The notes: generated by a model from the sequence alone, not told the origin. A DNA stretch of 64,000 nucleotides from CAG-103 sp963627135 (GCA_963627135.1 CAVFZY010000019.1:1-64000); one strand, 5' to 3'. Positions 7,608 to 16,991 are shown, numbered from the stretch's first letter. Numbers and translations are program-made.

Positions 7608-10091
7608 ATGGAAAAGCAAATCAAGATTGCCTTAGCCGGTAACCCGAACTGCGGCAAGACGACGCTGTTCAATGCGCTGACCGGCTCCAATCAGTTTGTG
7701 GGCAACTGGCCGGGCGTCACGGTCGAGAAAAAGGAAGGCCGCCTGAAAAAGCATGACGACGTTGTCATCATGGACCTTCCCGGCATCTACTCGCTCAGCC
7801 CGTACACGCTCGAAGAGGTTGTCGCCCGTAACTATCTGATCGATGAGCGCCCGGACGCCATCCTCAACATCGTGGACGGCACGAACCTCGAGCGCAACCT
7901 GTACCTGACCACGCAGCTGACCGAACTGGGCATCCCGGTGGTCATGGCCGTGAACATGATGGACATCGTGCGCAAGAACGGTGACCAGATCAACATCAAC
8001 CAGCTGTCCAAACAGCTTGGCTGCAAGGTCGTGGAGATCTCGGCCCTGAAGGGCGACGGCGTCATGGCTGCGGCAGAAGCCGCCATCGAGGCTGCCAAGT
8101 CCACCAAGACCGTGCCGATGCACACGTTCTCCGGCCCGGTCGAGCACGCGATCGCCCACATCGAAGAGGCAGCCGTGCACGAGATGCCGGAAGAGCAGCA
8201 GCGCTGGTACGCCATCAAGATCTTTGAGCGCGACGACAAGGTGCTTGCCAAGCTCCACATCCCCGAGGATGTGCACCAGCACATCGAGGCGGACATCAAG
8301 GCCGCCGAGGAGGAGCTCGACGACGATGCCGAGTCCATCATCACCAACGAGCGCTACGTCTACATCGCGGAAGTCATCCGCGCCTGCTACCGCAAGAAAT
8401 CCAAGGCCACACAATCCACGTCCGATAAGATCGACCGCATCGTCACCAACCGCTGGCTGGGCCTGCCGATCTTCGCCGTGGTCATGTTCCTCGTTTACTG
8501 GGTCGCCATGGTCGCCGTCGGCGCGCCTGCGACCGACTGGGCCAATGACGGTCTGTTCGGCGACGGCTGGCATCTGCTGGGCATCGGCTCGAGCGCTTAT
8601 AACGACGCCAACGATGAATACACCGCCGCGACCGAAGCGGTCGACGCGTTCCTGGGTCTCGACACCGAAGCCGAAGATTTCGACGCCGATGCCACCCTCG
8701 CGGAAATGAAAGACTTCGTGCCGAGCTCCGACACCGCGACCGTCATGGTCGAAGACGAGGAGACCCTGGCCGAGAACGAAATGACCGCCTACTACGACGC
8801 CATCCCCGATGACGCCGACGAGGACAGCACCGTCGCCATGACGTATGTCGACGCGGTCACCTACCTCGAAGAGAACGGCTTTGACGAACCCGATCCGGCC
8901 GACTACGGCGTCTGGGTCCCGGGTATCCCGGCCCTGATCGGAGACGGTCTGGAGAAGGCGGGCTGCGCCGACTGGCTGCAGGGCCTGATTCTCGACGGCA
9001 TTGTCGCCGGTGTCGGCGCAGTACTCGGCTTCGTGCCGCAGATGCTGGTCCTGTTCCTGATGCTGGCCTTCCTCGAGGCCTGCGGCTACATGTCCCGTAT
9101 CGCCTTCGTGCTCGACCGCATCTTCCGTAAGTTCGGCCTGAGCGGCAAGTCCTTTATCCCGATGCTCATCGGCGTCGGCTGCGGCGTGCCGGGCGTTATG
9201 GCTTCCCGTACCATTGAAAACGAGCGTGATCGCCGCATGACGATCATGACCACCACCTTCATCCCCTGCGGCGCGAAAGTGCCCTTCATCGGCATGATTG
9301 CCGGCGCTCTGTTCGGCGGCAGTGCCCTCGTGTCCACCTCCGCGTACTTCATCGGCATGGCCGCGATCATCGTCTCCGGCATCATGCTCAAGAAAACGAA
9401 GATGTTCGCCGGCGAACCGGCTCCGTTCGTCATGGAGCTGCCGGCCTACCACTGGCCGACGCTGGGCAACGTCCTCCGTTCCATGTGGGAGCGCGGCTGG
9501 TCCTTCATCAAGAAGGCCGGCACGATCATCCTGCTGTCCACGATCCTTGTCTGGTTCACCACGTACTTCGGCACAGTCGACGGCTCGTTCCGCATGCTGT
9601 CCGAGGACGAGATCGACTACTCCATCCTCGCTGCCATCGGCGGCGCCATCGCCTGGATCTTCAAGCCCCTCGGCTGGGGCAACTGGCAGGCGGCAGTCGC
9701 CTCTATCACCGGCCTCGTTGCCAAGGAGAACATCGTCGGCACGCTCGGCATCCTCTACGGCGGCGGTGACGGCACCGTGTACCAGAACATCGCGGCTGCC
9801 TTCAATGGCATCAGCGGCTACAGCTTCCTGGTGTTTAATCTCCTGTGCGCTCCGTGCTTCGCGGCCATCGGTGCCATCAAGCGCGAGATGAACAGCCAGA
9901 AGTGGACCTGGTTCGCCATCGGCTATCAGTGCGGCTTCGCTTACCTGTGCGGCCTGATGATCTACCAGTTCGGCTGCGCCTTCACCGGCAACCTGAACGT
10001 GATCGGCCTCATCTGCGCGATCCTGGCTCTGGCCGGCATCATCTATATGCTCGTGCGCCCGTACAAGGAAGCCACCACACTCAAGGCCTGA
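7608..10091 (+). CDS. feoB: Ferrous iron transporter FeoB with acidic insertion
   Basis: 827 aa. Cytosolic G domain at the N terminus (G1 GNPNCGKTT, G3 DLPGIYSLSP, G4 NMMD), followed by a helical GDI-like region and a polytopic permease with the Gate motif segments (LGFVPQMLVLFLMLAFLE, MLIGVGCGVPGVMASRTIENERDRR). It imports Fe2+ across the inner membrane. Odd feature: between the first membrane helix (about residue 311) and PGIPALIGDGLEKAGC (about 438) there is a roughly 110-residue Asp/Glu/Ala-rich stretch, where typical FeoB has about 15-20 residues. It would face outward and could be an iron-collecting loop. Operon with the two FeoA genes and the small Cys-rich protein. Confidence 0.96.
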   Translation: MEKQIKIALAGNPNCGKTTLFNALTGSNQFVGNWPGVTVEKKEGRLKKHDDVVIMDLPGIYSLSPYTLEEVVARNYLIDERPDAILNIVDGTNLERNLYLTTQLTELGIPVVMAVNMMDIVRKNGDQININQLSKQLGCKVVEISALKGDGVMAAAEAAIEAAKSTKTVPMHTFSGPVEHAIAHIEEAAVHEMPEEQQRWYAIKIFERDDKVLAKLHIPEDVHQHIEADIKAAEEELDDDAESIITNERYVYIAEVIRACYRKKSKATQSTSDKIDRIVTNRWLGLPIFAVVMFLVYWVAMVAVGAPATDWANDGLFGDGWHLLGIGSSAYNDANDEYTAATEAVDAFLGLDTEAEDFDADATLAEMKDFVPSSDTATVMVEDEETLAENEMTAYYDAIPDDADEDSTVAMTYVDAVTYLEENGFDEPDPADYGVWVPGIPALIGDGLEKAGCADWLQGLILDGIVAGVGAVLGFVPQMLVLFLMLAFLEACGYMSRIAFVLDRIFRKFGLSGKSFIPMLIGVGCGVPGVMASRTIENERDRRMTIMTTTFIPCGAKVPFIGMIAGALFGGSALVSTSAYFIGMAAIIVSGIMLKKTKMFAGEPAPFVMELPAYHWPTLGNVLRSMWERGWSFIKKAGTIILLSTILVWFTTYFGTVDGSFRMLSEDEIDYSILAAIGGAIAWIFKPLGWGNWQAAVASITGLVAKENIVGTLGILYGGGDGTVYQNIAAAFNGISGYSFLVFNLLCAPCFAAIGAIKREMNSQKWTWFAIGYQCGFAYLCGLMIYQFGCAFTGNLNVIGLICAILALAGIIYMLVRPYKEATTLKA

Positions 10092-10129
10092 GCCTTTCTC
10101 AATTCACAAACGCAAAGGAGTGATTTCCC

Positions 10130-10309
10130 ATGTTCAGCTGGATTGGCGCGAACCTCTCTACGATTTTGATTTCGATTGTACTCATCGCCATTGTCACCTT
10201 CATTTCCCTTTCCCTGATCCGCCAGAAGCGGCAAGGAAAATCCTCCTGCGGCGGCAACTGTGCCCATTGCGGCGCACAGTGCCATAGCTGCCACCCCAAA
10301 GGGCAGTGA
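10130..10309 (+). CDS. FeoB-associated Cys-rich membrane protein
   Basis: 59 aa, easily missed. One N-terminal membrane helix (about residues 9-29) is followed by a basic stretch and a Cys-rich tail with five Cys and three His (SSCGGNCAHCGAQCHSCH). AAAGGAG Shine-Dalgarno 9 nt upstream. This matches the FeoB-associated Cys-rich membrane protein family, found directly downstream of feoB in Firmicutes and thought to assist iron transfer. Followed at once by a strong terminator, so it closes the operon. Confidence 0.9.
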   Translation: MFSWIGANLSTILISIVLIAIVTFISLSLIRQKRQGKSSCGGNCAHCGAQCHSCHPKGQ

Positions 10310-10317
10310 AATTGTTT

Positions 10318-10355
10318 GGACAGACAGAGTCCCCCAACTCTGTCTGTCCATTTTT
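10318..10355 (+). terminator. feo operon terminator
   Basis: Perfect 12-bp stem (10318-10329 with 10338-10349) followed by ATTTTTC. Confidence 0.93.
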
Positions 10356-10574
10356 CATGCGCCGGTGTACGTATCGCACCCCTAGCCTTCTCCTTGAGGA
10401 GAAGACCTTAAAACCCAGTGCCCCCCAGTTCTGTGCCGCGCAATATCTTAACAAACAATTCAGGCGATTCTTCACAGAATCGTCACCCTTTTTTCGGGAA
10501 CCAATTTACAATGGGAGCGTCTCATCCTGTAAAGCACCGAGGCCCTCCGGCCGCGGGGAAAGGAAACCAACACC
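10356..10574 (+). other. Intergenic, leader of the DUF1002 gene
   Basis: Contains two small hairpins: CTTCTCC/GGAGAAG at about 10388-10404, and GATTC/GAATC at about 10466-10481, the second followed shortly by T6. A possible -10 TACAAT is at 10507-10512, but no convincing -35 is visible. Nothing else was recognised. Confidence 0.4.
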
Positions 10575-11456
10575 ATGAAATTTCTCAAACGGGCCCTGCC
10601 CATTGTGCTCGCCGTGTGCCTGCTCGCAAGCCTCGGCGCCGTGTCGGCCATCGACGCCGGCGAGACGCGCACCGTTATCGGTGCCGACCTCACGGACGAC
10701 CAGATTCAAACCGTTTACAAGACCTTCGGCATCGAGCGCGGCAGCGTCAAGGAGCTGACCGTCACGAATCAGGACGAGCGGCAGTATCTCAGCGGCATCA
10801 TCAGCGACGCGCAGATCGGCACGAAGTCCATCTCCTGCATCTCCATCGAGGTGCTCGAATCCGGAAAGGGCATGACCGTCGCCACATCGCACATCACCTA
10901 CTGCACGAGCCAGATGTACATCAGCGCGCTGGCTACGGCCGGCATCACGGATGCGAAGATCAGCGTGGCCGCGCCGTTCGACGTCTCGGGCACAGCGGCG
11001 CTGACTGGCGTGTACAAGGCGTATGAGGACATCACGGGCACAAAGCTCGACGAAACTGCCAAGGCTGTCTCCTCGCAGGAGCTGGCCACGACGGCGGAGC
11101 TTGCGCAGGCCATCGGCGACTATGACTCGGTCGAGATCGTCAACGAGCTCAAGCTCATCCTCAACGAGACAAAGGACATGACCGACGCAGAGCTGCGCGC
11201 CAAGATCAAGGAGATCGCCGCCGAGTACGACGTCACGCTCACGGACGACCAGATGACCCAGCTCGTGAACCTCTGCCGCTCGCTCGAAAAGCTGGACACC
11301 GACGCCCTGCTCTCGAAGGTACAGGCCGTGCAGGACACGCTCAAGCAGCTGGCCGGCGCGAAGGACAAAGTCGCGTCCTTCACCGGCAAGGTCAAGGACG
11401 TCATCACCGCCATCGGCGACTTCTTCGACCGCGTTATCGCCCTCTTCCGCAAGTAA
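10575..11456 (+). CDS. Exported DUF1002 protein
   Basis: 293 aa. Signal peptide of about 25 residues (MKFLKRALPIVLAVCLLASL ... VSA), then a DUF1002 domain as in B. subtilis YpuA (VIGADLTDDQI, GTKSISCISIEVLESGKGM, ITYCTSQMYISALATAGI), ending in a helical tail. Function unknown; expected outside the membrane. Monocistronic, with terminator at 11472-11505 and a GGGGAAAGGA ribosome-binding region. Confidence 0.9.
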   Translation: MKFLKRALPIVLAVCLLASLGAVSAIDAGETRTVIGADLTDDQIQTVYKTFGIERGSVKELTVTNQDERQYLSGIISDAQIGTKSISCISIEVLESGKGMTVATSHITYCTSQMYISALATAGITDAKISVAAPFDVSGTAALTGVYKAYEDITGTKLDETAKAVSSQELATTAELAQAIGDYDSVEIVNELKLILNETKDMTDAELRAKIKEIAAEYDVTLTDDQMTQLVNLCRSLEKLDTDALLSKVQAVQDTLKQLAGAKDKVASFTGKVKDVITAIGDFFDRVIALFRK

Positions 11457-11471
11457 CCCCGGATATGCTGA

Positions 11472-11505
11472 CCCGCCCGCAGGCACTGCCTGCGGGCGGG
11501 TTTTT
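11472..11505. terminator. Terminator between DUF1002 and MATE genes
   Basis: GC-rich hairpin with up to 14 bp (11472-11485 with 11487-11500), followed by TTTTT on the plus strand. Confidence 0.9.
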
Positions 11506-12907
11506 ATGCACTTTCGCCGCGCAGCGCCCGGTCCGTGTGCACAAGCACCGGCGCCGTCACGGCAAATGTCACCGCATCGGCCGCCGCCATGAAATACAGC
11601 ACGCCGTCGAGCCCGAACCACACCGGCAGCAGCAGCACGAGCCCCACGCCGAGCACGATCTCGCGCAGGAGCGACAGCGCCGTGCTCGTCCACGCCTTGC
11701 CGAGCGCCTGCAGGTAGATCATCGCGCCCTTGTTCACACACGAGAGTGCGGCCGCGCCGAGAAACCACCGGATGCACCGCACAGCGAAGTCCGTGTAGTA
11801 CGCGCTCTCGTTTTTCGCGCCGAAGAGGTCGGCAAACAGTCCCGGACAGCTCTCGAACAGCACCGTCGCCACGAGGCCCACGACCACCTCGGCCAGCAGC
11901 AGCCGGTGCAGCAGTGCCCGCGCCCGGTCGCGCCGCCCGGCGCCGATGTTGTACCCCACGACGGGGATGCACCCGGCTGAGAGCCCGATGGCAATGGAGA
12001 TGACGATCTGGAAAAACTTCATGACGATGCCCACGACCGCCGTCGGGATCTGCGCATACTGCGCCTGGCCGAACACGGGGTCGAGCGCGCCGTACTTCCG
12101 GCACATATTGAGCACCGCCGCCATGGAAAACACGATGCTGATCTGCGACAGGAAGCTCGTCATGCCCAGCGGCAGGAACGCGCGCAGCAGCTCACCGCGC
12201 AGCCGGAAGCTGCTCCGCTGCAGCCGCACGGCCTTCATGTGCAGCAGATACGCCGCCGCCAGCACAGCCGAGAGGATCTGGCCGATGACCGTCGCGATGG
12301 CCGCGCCCATCATGCCCCACCCGCACGGGAAAATAAAGATGGGGTCGAGGATGATGTTGCACACTGCGCCCGCCAGCAGCGACAGCATGGCATAGCGCGG
12401 ACTGCCGTCGGAGCGGATGATGGGATTCATCGCCTGCCCGAACATGTAAAACGGGATGCCGAGCGCGATCCAGAAGCAGTATTCGCGCGAGAGGGCGAAC
12501 GTCTCGGCGTTGACCGTCGCGCCGAACGCCGTCAGGATCGGGTCCATGAAAATGAGGTACACCGCCATGAGCACGACGCTGACGATAAGCGTGAGCACGA
12601 TGGCGTTACCGACGCTGCGGTGCGCTTTCTCCGGCTCCCCCGCGCCAAGACGGATGCTGACATAGGCGCAGCAGCCGTCGCCGATCATGGTGGCGACGGC
12701 GAGCGCGATGACCGTCAGCGGGAACACGACGCTGTTGGCCGCGTTGCCGTAGGAGCCGAGGTAGCTCGCGTTGGCGATGAAGAGCTGGTCGACGATGTTG
12801 TACAGCGCGCCGACGAGCAGCGACAGGATGCACGGCAGCGAGAATTTGCGCATCAGCGCGCCCACCGGCTGCTCGGCGAGAAAGGAATTGGACTGGGATT
12901 CGTTCAT
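11504..12907 (-). CDS. MATE-family efflux transporter (second)
   Basis: 467 aa, multispanning MATE protein (PVGALMRKFSLPCILSLLVGALYNIVDQLFIANA, typical of the NorM/DinF-like branch common in Clostridia). Start at 12907 has GGAGG 6 nt upstream; the open frame further upstream is not used. Substrate unknown. No regulator is adjacent; the MFS gene upstream on the same strand is separated by a terminator-like hairpin. Confidence 0.92.
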   Translation of the reverse strand: MNESQSNSFLAEQPVGALMRKFSLPCILSLLVGALYNIVDQLFIANASYLGSYGNAANSVVFPLTVIALAVATMIGDGCCAYVSIRLGAGEPEKAHRSVGNAIVLTLIVSVVLMAVYLIFMDPILTAFGATVNAETFALSREYCFWIALGIPFYMFGQAMNPIIRSDGSPRYAMLSLLAGAVCNIILDPIFIFPCGWGMMGAAIATVIGQILSAVLAAAYLLHMKAVRLQRSSFRLRGELLRAFLPLGMTSFLSQISIVFSMAAVLNMCRKYGALDPVFGQAQYAQIPTAVVGIVMKFFQIVISIAIGLSAGCIPVVGYNIGAGRRDRARALLHRLLLAEVVVGLVATVLFESCPGLFADLFGAKNESAYYTDFAVRCIRWFLGAAALSCVNKGAMIYLQALGKAWTSTALSLLREIVLGVGLVLLLPVWFGLDGVLYFMAAADAVTFAVTAPVLVHTDRALRGESA

Positions 12908-13092
12908 GCTTGCCTCCGATTTTCCGCCCAAAGGCAAAAAAACGGCACACGCCGCGCGTGTGCCTGCAATCCTCGGAAGCCGACACACACCACGCTCGCA
13001 TACCGTCTCGTATCCGAATGCTGTGCATCCGTGTATCGTGCCTTCAAGCCAGATTTGAAATTTTACGGGAAATATTATACCATCCCGCGCCC

Positions 13093-13126
13093 AAAAAAGC
13101 AAGCCCCCACGGTCTCCCACAGGGGC
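13093..13126 (-). terminator. Probable terminator of the MFS gene
   Basis: GCCCC/GGGGC stem (13122-13126 with 13103-13107) with a longer imperfect extension, followed on the minus strand by TTGCTTTTTT (T6 at 13093-13098). Confidence 0.65.
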
Positions 13127-13134
13127 ACAGCGCG

Positions 13135-14487
13135 TCATTTTTCCAGCGCGGCGAGCTTCTCGCGGCGGATGCGGTCGGCGTCCCGGCGAACGAAGTACGC
13201 GGGGATGAGGATGAACACCGCGCTCACGGCCGCGGCCAGAAACAGCTCATACGGATAGAGGTAGGTGCCGGCGTAGCTCGGGTACTTGGCGAGGATGGCC
13301 GCGGTCGGCTCGAGCGCGACGGCTTTGATGATCAGCGGGTCGATGATGCTCGCGAGCACCATGGGCAGCATGATGTAGATGACCATCTTCACGCTCTGCG
13401 ACGCGCCGGCGCGCCCGGCGGGCGTATAGTCGCGCGACGAGGCGGTGAACAGCCCCGCCATGGCGAGGTTGCCGGCCATGATGCACGTGCCGCCGACGCA
13501 CAGCAGCGGCATGGCGTGGCCGACGAACTTGATGCTGTAAGCGATCAGGCCGCCGAGCACCTGCAAAATCGCCACGGGGTAATAGAACTTCTCCTTGCCG
13601 AAGCGGTCCATGGCCTTGCCCGCGAGCACGGACAGCACGGCCGAGGCGAGCACGACGATGCCGATGGGCAGGATGTAGTTGTCGATGCCGAGCGTGACCT
13701 CGACGAGCGAGATCATGTACGGCTGCCACAGCTGCATGGCAAGGCCGGAGAACATCATGCCGAGAAAGCAGATGTAGATCATCTTGTTGGCGCGGATGTT
13801 CGCCGGGCGGAAGGCGTAGAGCACGTCGCGCAGGTACGTGTCGCCCCGCACGGGGCGCAGGGCCGGACTGTCGCGGAAGATGCACAGGCCGAGCACGCCG
13901 GCCGCGCTCGTCAGGCCGCCGAGCACGAGGAAAAAGCCCGTCCAGTTGCCGTGCACGGTCATGCCGTCAAAGCCCGCGAAGATGACGATAAGCGCGAGGA
14001 TGGGCATGATGCTCAGCACGATGTCCACGACGCCGCGGTTCGTGACGTCGGTCACGTCCGTGACCCAGGCAGAAAAGGCCGAGTCGTTGGCCGTGCTGCC
14101 GATGGCGGACATGACGCAGTCCATGACGACGAAGAGCGTCACCGCGAGGCCGACGTCGCCGCCGACCTGCCCGTTGCCGAAGAGCGCGAACGCCGCCGTC
14201 GTGATGCCCCAGAGGATGTATCCCCAGCAGACGAAGGCGCGGCGCTTGCCCACGCGGTCCGACCACGCGGCGCTGAAGATCGTCGCGAGCGCGGCGGCGA
14301 TGGCGCTGGCCGCGACGGTCGCGGACGTGGCCCAGCCGGCGGCCGTGATGTTTTTCTGAATATAGGTGGAAAAGTAGACGTTCTCGACCATCCAGGCGAT
14401 CTGCCCGATGAAGCCGAACACCAGCAGACTCGTCCAGACGCGCGCGCCGAGCGGCGTCGCCTTTTTGACGACCAGATTCTCCTGCAT
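13135..14487 (-). CDS. MFS transporter
   Basis: 450 aa, 12 membrane segments. The conserved loop after TM2 is seen as FSAAWSDRVGKRRAF, and a second one as AGKAMDRFGKEKF; overall it resembles GPH/sugar-cation symporter-like MFS proteins of Clostridia. Substrate unknown. GGGGAG Shine-Dalgarno before the ATG at 14487. Promoter at 14522-14550. Confidence 0.85.
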   Translation of the reverse strand: MQENLVVKKATPLGARVWTSLLVFGFIGQIAWMVENVYFSTYIQKNITAAGWATSATVAASAIAAALATIFSAAWSDRVGKRRAFVCWGYILWGITTAAFALFGNGQVGGDVGLAVTLFVVMDCVMSAIGSTANDSAFSAWVTDVTDVTNRGVVDIVLSIMPILALIVIFAGFDGMTVHGNWTGFFLVLGGLTSAAGVLGLCIFRDSPALRPVRGDTYLRDVLYAFRPANIRANKMIYICFLGMMFSGLAMQLWQPYMISLVEVTLGIDNYILPIGIVVLASAVLSVLAGKAMDRFGKEKFYYPVAILQVLGGLIAYSIKFVGHAMPLLCVGGTCIMAGNLAMAGLFTASSRDYTPAGRAGASQSVKMVIYIMLPMVLASIIDPLIIKAVALEPTAAILAKYPSYAGTYLYPYELFLAAAVSAVFILIPAYFVRRDADRIRREKLAALEK

Positions 14488-14521
14488 GAAAGTTCTCCCC
14501 TTTGCAAGGCATTGTCGCCTG

Positions 14522-14550
14522 ATTATACCATGTTCTCCCCCTCCCGGCAA
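14522..14550 (-). promoter_or_regulatory. Promoter of the MFS gene
   Basis: TTGCCG (14545-14550), 17 bp, TATAAT (14522-14527), with TGG directly before the -10 box. Confidence 0.75.
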
Positions 14551-14963
14551 CCGGGAAACCTGCCTGCTCCCCGCCGCGCATGCGGCCGTGTCAAAAAATT
14601 TTCAAAAATATTTTTGCACCCCTGCATTAAAAAATGAAGTTGGCGCATTATTATGGCAGAACGGAAATGAAATAACTTTTCGTGAGACAGAGCTTGCTTT
14701 CCTCATAAGGTTGTTTACCGGTTATTTACAACTTTACCCCACACACACACAAAACTTTTGCTTGCTCTGCAGCGCCTGCGCGACACCGCGCGGGCGCATT
14801 CTCTTTTTAAAGCAGCGCCCGGGGCCGTTTTCGGTTCCGGGCGTGAAAGCTTTCCTGTCGTGGGAGCCGGTGCGGCTGCCCGCAAAGCATCTGAACTGCA
14901 GGGGAGCCCGAGGGGGCAAGGCCCGCCTCGGATGTGATCTTGCATCGCCCTCTGGCGATGCCT
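14551..14963. other. Intergenic stretch with a dispersed repeat
   Basis: No gene recognised in about 410 bp. It holds an A/T-rich segment (14590-14640), an imperfect inverted repeat GTTGT...ACAAC around an ACCGGT centre (about 14711-14733), and at about 14906-14934 a GGGGAGCCCGAGGGGGCAAG-type element that recurs near 27517-27552. A GCATCGCC/GGCGATGC stem (about 14943-14961) directly follows the stop of the minus-strand NagD-like gene but lacks a T tract. Confidence 0.5.
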
Positions 14964-15758
14964 TCACCCCTGCTGCGCCAGCCGCGGGATGTCCCCCACG
15001 CCGTCGAGCACGACGCTCGGCCGGTAGGCAAACTCATTCAGCGTTGCGCGCGTGGACACGCCGCTGAGCACGAGCACGGTGGCCATGCCGCTCTCCATGC
15101 CGGAGATGACGTCGGTGTCCATGCGGTCGCCGATCATGACGGCCTCGCCCGAGTGGCAGCCGAGGATGCGCAGGCCGGTGCGCATCATGAGCGGGTTCGG
15201 CTTACCGCAGAAATACGCCTGCCTGCCGGTGGCGATCTCGACCGGGGCGATGAGCGCGCGGCACGCGGGGGCGATGCCCTCGTCCGTTGGGCCGCAGGTG
15301 TCGGAGTTTGCGCCGATGAGCTTCGCGCCCGCGAGCACAAGATTCGTCGCCTTTGTGAGCGTGTCGAGCGAGTAGGCCCGCGCCTCACCGATAACAACGT
15401 AGTCAGGGTTGACGTCGTTCATGGTGATGCCGCGGTCATAGAGCGCATTGAGCAGCCCTGCCTCGCCAAGGGCATACACCGAGCAGCCGGGCGCCTGGTC
15501 GGACAGAAAGGCCGCCGTGGCCAGGGCGCTGGTGTAAAAGTGCTCCTCCGGCACGTCGAGCCCCATGCGCCCGAGCTTCTGGTGCAGCTCGCGCGGGGTC
15601 ATGCCGCTGTTGTTGGTCAAAAACAGATACTCCTTGTGCGTGTCCTGCAGCCAGTGGATGAATGCCGCCGCGCCGGGCAGGATCTGGTTGCCGTGATAGA
15701 TCACGCCGTCCATGTCGCACAGGAAGCCTTTTTTCGCGTTGAAATCGATCATTTCCAT
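14964..15758 (-). CDS. HAD-IIA family (NagD-like) phosphatase
   Basis: 264 aa. Motif I FLCDMDGVIYHG, motif II FLTNNSGMTPREL, motif III KPNPLMM and motif IV MIGDRMDTDV identify the NagD/AraL-type HAD-IIA group, phosphatases acting on small phosphorylated sugars or nucleotides. The start at 15758 has AGGAG 7 nt upstream. Substrate unknown. Confidence 0.9.
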   Translation of the reverse strand: MEMIDFNAKKGFLCDMDGVIYHGNQILPGAAAFIHWLQDTHKEYLFLTNNSGMTPRELHQKLGRMGLDVPEEHFYTSALATAAFLSDQAPGCSVYALGEAGLLNALYDRGITMNDVNPDYVVIGEARAYSLDTLTKATNLVLAGAKLIGANSDTCGPTDEGIAPACRALIAPVEIATGRQAYFCGKPNPLMMRTGLRILGCHSGEAVMIGDRMDTDVISGMESGMATVLVLSGVSTRATLNEFAYRPSVVLDGVGDIPRLAQQG

Positions 15759-15846
15759 GTCTGTTCTCCTTATCTTTGCTTCTGCTCTCAGCTTACCACG
15801 CATCCCGCCGCCGGGCAAGCGGCGGGCGCGTCAAATTTGCGTAAAG

Positions 15847-16323
15847 TCACAGGTCCAGCCGCAGGAAGATCGTCGTGTCCAGCGGGCTGTCGTTGTAGGG
15901 CGGGATGTTGTAAAACCCGAGCGCGCGGTACATCCGGACCGCGCTGGCAAGGTACGGCTGCGTGTCGAGCACCATGGCCGCGTAGCCGATGGCGCGGGCA
16001 TCATCGAGAATGCTCTGCATCATCACCCCGGCGATGCCCCGGCCGCGAAACGCGGGGCGCACATACAGCCGCTTGAGCTCGCACGTCGTGTCGTCCAGCC
16101 GGCGCAGCGCGATGCACCCGGCCGGCTGCCCATCGCACCACGCGATGTAGAGCCGCCCGTCCGGCAGGCCGTACTTCTTCGTCGGGTCGTCGAGCTCATC
16201 ATCATAATGCTGCAGATCGAGAAACGCCCGGATGCCCGGGTCCTTTTCCACGAGCATCTGCGTGTATTCCGTGAACAGTTCCCGCACCGCCTCCGGTGTG
16301 TCATAAGCCAGCTTCAGTTCCAT
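15847..16323 (-). CDS. GNAT-family N-acetyltransferase
   Basis: 158 aa. GNAT core with the acetyl-CoA loop VRPAFRGRGIAGVMMQSILDDAR and the C-terminal YRALGFY strand. Preceded by AAAGGGG. Substrate unknown. Confidence 0.88.
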   Translation of the reverse strand: MELKLAYDTPEAVRELFTEYTQMLVEKDPGIRAFLDLQHYDDELDDPTKKYGLPDGRLYIAWCDGQPAGCIALRRLDDTTCELKRLYVRPAFRGRGIAGVMMQSILDDARAIGYAAMVLDTQPYLASAVRMYRALGFYNIPPYNDSPLDTTIFLRLDL

Positions 16324-16365
16324 AAAAGCACCCCTTTGTCATGATTTCCGAAAAGCGCAGGGAGC

Positions 16366-16785
16366 TCAATGCCCCCTGTGCTTCTCTTTCCGCTTCGTCT
16401 GCCGCAGCTGAAACTGCCGCGCCTGCGCACACTCCCGCTCGGCACGGGTCTGCGCCCGGCGCGCCGCCTTGCCCTGCTCGCGCTGGAGCCCGAGCGCCTG
16501 CTGCGCCTTGGTGCCGATGCCGGCGGGTGCGAGCGCGCGGCGGATCTCCCGCTGCACGCGCTTGGGATCGCGGTGCCGCTCGGCCGTCTTCTCCGCAGCC
16601 AGCGCCGGACTGAAGCGCAGCCGGTGCCAGTTGGCGAGCACGAAGGCATAGACCTCCTGCTCGCGCGGCTCGGCGCCGAACACGATCCTGCACACCGCGT
16701 ACTGTCCATCCTCTTCGCGCTCGCAGAGCCCGATCCAGAACGGCGGCTCAAACATGACCGTGAGCCGGACCATACGTGTCCCCAT
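16366..16785 (-). CDS. yjdF: YjdF-family protein (DUF2992)
   Basis: 139 aa. N terminus MVRLTVMFEPPFWIGLCERE, central QEVYAFVLANWHRLRFSP and the highly basic Arg/Gln-rich C-terminal tail are those of the YjdF family. Function unknown; the family is often controlled by the yjdF riboswitch, which senses azaaromatic compounds, so a role in handling such toxins is suspected. Start at 16785 follows a perfect AAAGGAGG, itself complementary to a CCTCCTT in the leader. The riboswitch-like leader is at 16812-16900. Confidence 0.9.
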   Translation of the reverse strand: MGTRMVRLTVMFEPPFWIGLCEREEDGQYAVCRIVFGAEPREQEVYAFVLANWHRLRFSPALAAEKTAERHRDPKRVQREIRRALAPAGIGTKAQQALGLQREQGKAARRAQTRAERECAQARQFQLRQTKRKEKHRGH

Positions 16786-16806
16786 TGAAACGCCTCCTTT
16801 TCGCAA

Positions 16807-16905
16807 AATCCCGCAAGGAACGGACAACCAAGGAGGCAGGTTACTGACAGCGTCGCCGCTGCTCCCGGACTACCTACCGGGACGTGTTTTTATCCTTGCG
16901 CTTCC
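16807..16905 (-). ncRNA. yjdF riboswitch (azaaromatic-sensing), candidate
   Basis: Minus-strand leader immediately upstream of yjdF. A perfect 8-bp closing stem CGCAAGGA/TCCTTGCG (16893-16900 with 16812-16819) encloses a CCCGG.../CCGGG hairpin and the conserved-looking segment AACCTGCCTCCTTGG. That CCTCCTT is fully complementary to the Shine-Dalgarno AAGGAGG of yjdF, which gives an obvious translational expression platform. The call rests on position, recall of the motif and structure, not on a covariance search. Confidence 0.8.
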
Positions 16906-16962
16906 ATTTTACCGCATTTGTGCCCCGCGTCAAGCCCCCGCAAAAAAGTACGGTGCGAGGCA

Positions 16963-16991
16963 TTGACGCGCGTGGACAAAGCGGCTAAACT
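16963..16991 (+). promoter_or_regulatory. Promoter of the EamA gene
   Basis: TTGACG (16963-16968), 17 bp, TAAACT (16986-16991), 30 nt before the ATG. Confidence 0.7.

Noticed and set aside
14740..14750. ACACACACAC microsatellite
   Set aside because: Only about five units in a non-coding stretch; no sign of function.
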